Made by a program: the position numbers and the translations under genes. Below the pieces are notes generated by a model, which was not told the origin of the DNA, searched no databases, and saw only the letters and a program-made list of their open reading frames with translations. Below, piece after piece: positions 5,753 to 8,411 of a stretch of DNA of 8,411 nt. This stretch comes from Gallionellales bacterium UBA7399 (lineage in GTDB: Bacteria; Pseudomonadota; Gammaproteobacteria; Burkholderiales; Gallionellaceae). Positions within the stretch are counted from its first letter, which is position 1. Each line of letters begins with the position of its first letter. The stretch lies in the NCBI GenBank assembly GCA_002470125.1, contig DKNB01000028.1, forward strand, positions 903 to 9,313, given 5' to 3'.

Positions 5753-6695
5753 AACCTGAATCCTGTGTATCAATTATCCCCCCGTCCGCGGCAAGAACCA
5801 CGCACTGCGCACCTTTCGTAATGACACCAACGCGTGTCAGTGGCAAACCGAGGTCAGAGGAAATTTTATCTATCTTGGTACGATGTATTTCTGACACGGT
5901 AAAGCATAACTCGTAATCATCACCTCCGGCCAGCAGGCACCGTTTCCCGATTGGCTTCCCGAGGTGCAATTTGAGTGCGCGCGAACACGGCAGAGCGGAA
6001 AATAAAATACTGGCGCCCACACGAGAGGACTCCAGTATGTGCCCCAGGTCTGCCAGCAAGCCGTCCGAGACATCTATCGCGCTGCTCGCCAGGTCACGAA
6101 GTGCGAGTCCAAGTGCGACACGTGGTACCGGTTGCTGCAGCGCGGCCATGCAACCTTCGAGGTCCTGCGTCGCCAGCTGTAAGCTTCCTTGCACGTGCGC
6201 CAAAGCCAGGGCGGCATCGCCCAGCAGGCCGGACACCCACACATCGTCACCCACCTGTGCGCCAGTACGTCGGAGTGCTGTACCGCGAGGCACCTCACCC
6301 ATGATGGTGATACACACATTAAGAGGTCCGCGCGTGGTATCACCGCCGACCAGCTCAACCTGGTGCTCATCTGCCAGAGCAAACAATCCAGAACTGAATT
6401 TTTTCAGCCACACCTCATCAGCCTCTGGTAGCGACAAGGCCAAAGTCGCCCAGCGCGGACAAGCTCCCATCGCCGCCATATCGGATAGGTTCACCGCAAT
6501 AGCCTTGTGTCCAATAAAGAAAGGATCGGTGTCCGAGAAGAAGTGCACCCCGCTCACCAGCATGTCGGTCGACACCGCCAGATTCACATCACCACCAACC
6601 TGCAGTAGTGCCGCGTCATCGCCCACACCCAGCACCGCACCAGGCGTGGCACGCGTAAAGAAATTGCGGATCAACTCAAACTCATGACTCATCAT
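5736..6695 (-). CDS. thiL: Thiamine-monophosphate kinase
   Basis: Uses ATP to phosphorylate thiamine monophosphate to thiamine diphosphate, the active cofactor; cytosolic dimer of the AIR-synthase/PurM-like fold. The 319 residues fit the family. Seen: GVGDDAALL (residues 23-31) with the metal-binding Asp pair, STDMLVSGVHF (42-52), the DMAAMGA turn (72-78), GGDTTRG (117-123), AIDVSDGLLADLGHI (206-220), GGDDYEL (257-263) and the C-terminal GYDHF (314-318). It starts with two consecutive ATG codons (6695 and 6692) and no clear Shine-Dalgarno sequence, so the first residue is uncertain by one. It follows the hydrolase gene after 18 nt and overlaps pgpA, so the three are probably one transcript. 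No thiamine riboswitch is visible upstream; the gap is too short to hold one. Confidence 0.97.
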   Translation of the reverse strand: MMSHEFELIRNFFTRATPGAVLGVGDDAALLQVGGDVNLAVSTDMLVSGVHFFSDTDPFFIGHKAIAVNLSDMAAMGACPRWATLALSLPEADEVWLKKFSSGLFALADEHQVELVGGDTTRGPLNVCITIMGEVPRGTALRRTGAQVGDDVWVSGLLGDAALALAHVQGSLQLATQDLEGCMAALQQPVPRVALGLALRDLASSAIDVSDGLLADLGHILESSRVGASILFSALPCSRALKLHLGKPIGKRCLLAGGDDYELCFTVSEIHRTKIDKISSDLGLPLTRVGVITKGAQCVVLAADGGIIDTQDSGYDHFR

Positions 6696-6713
6696 TGTTA
6701 TCTATGGGGGCCG

Positions 6714-7964
6714 TCACGGCAGGCCATCAATAAAGTTCTTCATAGAATCCTCAAGAGCCGAGTAATGTGGGTTGACCATTAGTCGACGTAGCGTACCGGC
6801 CTGGAGATTCTTGTTGGTCAGCTCGCCATAAAAATACACCCCCCGACCCTCGCTGCAGTCAGCATACTTTTTTGGGTTATTCGGATAATAGTGTGTGCAG
6901 TTTCCGTACTTCCCGCTCACGCCATAGTAGGCGTCATCTAGCGGTAGCGTAATAGCGGTGTGTGCGGAGCTCAGTATCCTGCGCCCAGGGATTACGCTAC
7001 TCACCAGCTCAAGGCTACCAGCCCTAAAGCCTTGAGGAACGCTATTTGTGCTCACAGTATAGAGCAACATCTTGTTTGATGCGTGACGTGCATGTGCCAT
7101 AAAGTCCAAGGTTGCCGAAGTGTGGACGGTGCTGTCCTCCTGACTGGTCACGGTGAAGATAGGGATGTCAAGCGTGCGTCCATGCAGCCCGCGCCGCACT
7201 TCCTTGATCAGCGAGTGCACTTGGGCGACAGCATTCTTTGGGAACGACTCATACCGGTAGGCGGCACTATCCGGCATGATGCTGACCCACCTTTCTGAGG
7301 GTATTAGCCAGCTATAAATTTTATGCACGTTCGCCCAAGCGGCCATCGAAGTAATCTCTAGCGCGGGGGCAAACAAAAATAGCCCACGCACTCGATCATC
7401 CTTCAGTGACTGGTAGAGACTCAGTGCTCCACCCGCAGAAAACCCCGCCAAATAAACCTCGTCAACCTCAGCGGCAAGTTGGTCGGTGCCATAGGCCTCT
7501 GCTCTCGCCCACTCTCGCCAAGTCACCTCCAGCAAATCTCCCGGCTGAGTACCATGCCCGGGCAGAAGTATCGCCATGACAAGAAAACAATTTTTTTGAA
7601 AAAATGAGGCCAGCGCATGCATAGAGTAAGGCGCGTCACTTAGGCCGTGAGTTAATAGAACGCCTCGTCGATATGGCTTGTCACGACCACTTTGGCAATC
7701 ACCTGCCGGCCTCAGCTCGAATGGGGCATTGCCGTCAACAATCCTCCCTGACCTTGCGACACCATCCTCGGGCACTATTTTTTCAATCATGGCGCGACTC
7801 TGGGTCACGTAATCTTGAAACGCCAGCCCATCACCGCTGAAGTTAGCATTAAAACCGGATGGCTTGTGCCTCGCTCCAAGAGACGAGGCCTCTCCGCCAC
7901 ACCCTTGCAACAATGCCACGGCGACACACAAAATCCCGCCCATGCCACGCATCCAGAGCCTCAT
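6714..7964 (-). CDS. Lipoprotein alpha/beta hydrolase (serine esterase/lipase-like)
   Basis: Predicted membrane-anchored serine hydrolase; substrate unknown. With ATG 7964 it has 416 residues and begins MRLWMRGMGGILCVAVALLQ followed by GC, a classic lipoprotein signal with lipobox LQGC and lipidated Cys22. GAGG lies 5 nt before this ATG. A longer frame from GTG 7985 adds 7 residues before an already complete signal and is less likely. Hydrolase motifs: oxyanion-hole HGL at 106-108 (LLTHGLSDAPYSM), LPGHGTQPGD at 134-143, nucleophile elbow GFSAGG with Ser176, candidate Asp277 in SQEDSTV and candidate His335 in SSAHTAI. The last third (YGNCTHYYPNNPKKYADC) has two Cys that could form a disulfide, fitting an extracytoplasmic site. 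The domain resembles serine-aminopeptidase/monoacylglycerol-lipase hydrolases. Outer- or inner-membrane location cannot be settled; the residues after Cys22 are Gly-Gly, not Asp, so outer-membrane sorting is the likelier outcome. Confidence 0.88.
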   Translation of the reverse strand: MRLWMRGMGGILCVAVALLQGCGGEASSLGARHKPSGFNANFSGDGLAFQDYVTQSRAMIEKIVPEDGVARSGRIVDGNAPFELRPAGDCQSGRDKPYRRGVLLTHGLSDAPYSMHALASFFQKNCFLVMAILLPGHGTQPGDLLEVTWREWARAEAYGTDQLAAEVDEVYLAGFSAGGALSLYQSLKDDRVRGLFLFAPALEITSMAAWANVHKIYSWLIPSERWVSIMPDSAAYRYESFPKNAVAQVHSLIKEVRRGLHGRTLDIPIFTVTSQEDSTVHTSATLDFMAHARHASNKMLLYTVSTNSVPQGFRAGSLELVSSVIPGRRILSSAHTAITLPLDDAYYGVSGKYGNCTHYYPNNPKKYADCSEGRGVYFYGELTNKNLQAGTLRRLMVNPHYSALEDSMKNFIDGLP

Positions 7965-8030
7965 TGCGGCCTCAATTTTATTCACCTAACCACCCCCAGC
8001 GGGCCCCGCCAAAATTTACACGGCCGCACA

Positions 8031-8039
8031 AATATAGCA
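8031..8039 (-). promoter_or_regulatory. Possible extended -10 promoter of the hydrolase-thiL-pgpA operon
   Basis: On the minus strand TGCTATATT matches the extended -10 form TGnTATAAT at all but one of the fixed bases. It lies downstream of the tRNA terminator and would start transcription about 60 nt before the hydrolase ATG. No convincing -35 is present, which extended -10 promoters tolerate. Confidence 0.45.
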
Positions 8040-8067
8040 TAGCCAGAAGTAGTCTCTTGTCTGCTCA

Positions 8068-8104
8068 CAACAAAAAACCCATAGAGAGCTAACTCCATGG
8101 GTTT
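8068..8104 (-). terminator. Intrinsic terminator downstream of the tRNA gene
   Basis: AAACCCAT and ATGGGTTT (8075-8082 and 8097-8104) form a perfect 8-bp stem with a 14-nt loop that can be partly closed by GAG/CTC. Read on the minus strand, the stem is followed by a T-rich tract (ATGGGTTTTTTGTTG). It lies 34 nt past the encoded CCA, where a tRNA terminator is expected. Confidence 0.75.
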
Positions 8105-8138
8105 GTTTGGCCTCTTGGCGCCACTAGATACTGTAATT

Positions 8139-8215
8139 TGGTGGTGATAGGTGGAGTTGAACCACCGACCTCAGCGTTATGAGTGCTGCGCTCTAACCAT
8201 CTGAGCTATATCACC
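8139..8215 (-). tRNA. tRNA-Met (anticodon CAT), CCA encoded
   Basis: Full cloverleaf of 77 nt including CCA. The acceptor stem GGTGATA/TATCACC pairs 7 of 7; the D arm is GCTC/GAGC with an AGATGGTTA loop; the anticodon loop is CTCATAA with CAT at 8181-8179; the variable loop is AGGTC; the T stem is GGTGG/CCACC with loop TTCAACT; then A73 and CCA. The anticodon stem CAGCA/CGCTG has an A31-C39 mismatch at its loop end. The paired first base pair and ordinary D arm argue against initiator tRNA. The CAT anticodon alone cannot exclude tRNA-Ile2 (whose C34 becomes lysidine), but pairs G4-C69 and A5-T68 do not resemble E. coli tRNA-Ile2, so elongator Met is preferred. It is separated from the hydrolase gene by a terminator. 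Confidence 0.93.
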
Positions 8216-8272
8216 GGGTTCCTTGACGATCGCCACAACAAAGGCGATTCCAATCTCCACGAACGACCTGAT

Positions 8273-8301
8273 ATTTTCCAGATTTAATCACCGCTTGTCA
8301 A
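8273..8301 (-). promoter_or_regulatory. Probable promoter of the tRNA gene
   Basis: On the minus strand a perfect -35 TTGACA (8301-8296) is followed after 17 nt by GAAAAT (8278-8273), a fair -10. Transcription would start about 50 nt before the mature 5' end. A 6-bp hairpin ATCGCC/GGCGAT (8229-8234 and 8243-8248) lies in this leader and could mark the region removed by RNase P. Confidence 0.6.
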
Positions 8302-8411
8302 TTATGGTGACGCCAGTGTGACGCCATTAGGCCATTCAAGGCCCACCAAGAAGCGGGCCTCAGCGTTGTGTACGCGCAGGCTCTGGTGATACCGGCGATA
8401 CCCCGGACGAT
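8302..8411. other. Unassigned right edge with short repeats
   Basis: No recognisable gene. On the minus strand two frames stay open from the window edge, ending at TAA 8302-8304 and at a nearby TGA, but neither translation resembles a family I know. Seen: a direct repeat GTGACGCCA at 8307-8315 and 8318-8326 (period 11) and a 6-bp hairpin AGGCCC/GGGCCT at 8339-8344 and 8355-8360 with no T-run. It may be the 3' end of a gene that begins to the right, or non-coding. Confidence 0.3.

Noticed and set aside
5753..5773. TTG start for pgpA at 5773
   Set aside because: The ATG at 5752 has a nearby AGG and gives the normal family N-terminus; the TTG would only lengthen the overlap with thiL.
5971..6687. 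238-codon plus-strand frame opposite thiL
   Set aside because: Ser/Arg/Pro-rich shadow of the conserved thiL gene in another frame; no start signal.
7965..7985. GTG start for the lipoprotein hydrolase at 7985
   Set aside because: The ATG at 7964 has GAGG at 5 nt and gives a standard-length lipoprotein signal peptide. The GTG start remains possible.
8358..8390. Possible second or degraded tRNA at the right edge (CCTCAGCGTT matches part of the tRNA)
   Set aside because: Only about 10 bases match; there is no T arm and no acceptor pairing.
1..8411. CRISPR array, insertion sequence, prophage or defence system
   Set aside because: No regularly spaced repeats, transposase, integrase or recognisable defence gene; all large genes are core metabolism or envelope functions.

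Overview
The window is chromosomal housekeeping DNA of moderate G+C from a proteobacterium, most likely a betaproteobacterium. The reasons are the bacterial GlnRS with an ITSKRKL version of the KMSKS loop (E. coli has VMSKRKL), the order TPR protein - two cyclophilins - lpxH divergent from cysS (an arrangement I know from Burkholderiales and relatives), and an adjacent thiL-pgpA pair. I cannot name the genus. I see no insertion sequence, phage gene, CRISPR array or rRNA.

Layout. (1) Positions 1-2333, minus strand: glnS followed after 9 nt by cysS, which runs off the left edge. Both charge tRNAs, and the cysS ribosome binding site overlaps the glnS stop codon. (2) Positions 2334-2623: a divergent intergenic region with three inverted repeats. 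(3) Positions 2624-5236, plus strand: a signal-peptide TPR protein, a cyclophilin without signal peptide, a second cyclophilin with a signal peptide and a strong internal start, and lpxH of lipid A synthesis. Spacing suggests one operon, with a 9-bp inverted repeat just before lpxH. (4) Positions 5249-7964, minus strand: a lipoprotein alpha/beta hydrolase, then thiL (thiamine diphosphate synthesis) and pgpA (phosphatidylglycerol synthesis), also operon-like and convergent with lpxH across only 12 nt. (5) Positions 8071-8301: a CAT-anticodon tRNA on the minus strand with encoded CCA, a plausible promoter and a hairpin terminator that separates it from the hydrolase gene. The last 110 bases at the right edge are unassigned.

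Themes: the plus operon joins protein folding (cyclophilins, TPR protein) with outer-membrane lipid A synthesis. The minus operon joins an envelope lipoprotein hydrolase, a phospholipid phosphatase and a cofactor kinase. The most notable observation is the second cyclophilin gene. Its reading frame has a signal peptide with its own start, followed 36 codons later by an almost perfect Shine-Dalgarno sequence and an in-frame ATG that would give a 164-residue cytosolic PpiB. One gene may therefore supply both compartments. I did not find a clearly new multi-gene system.
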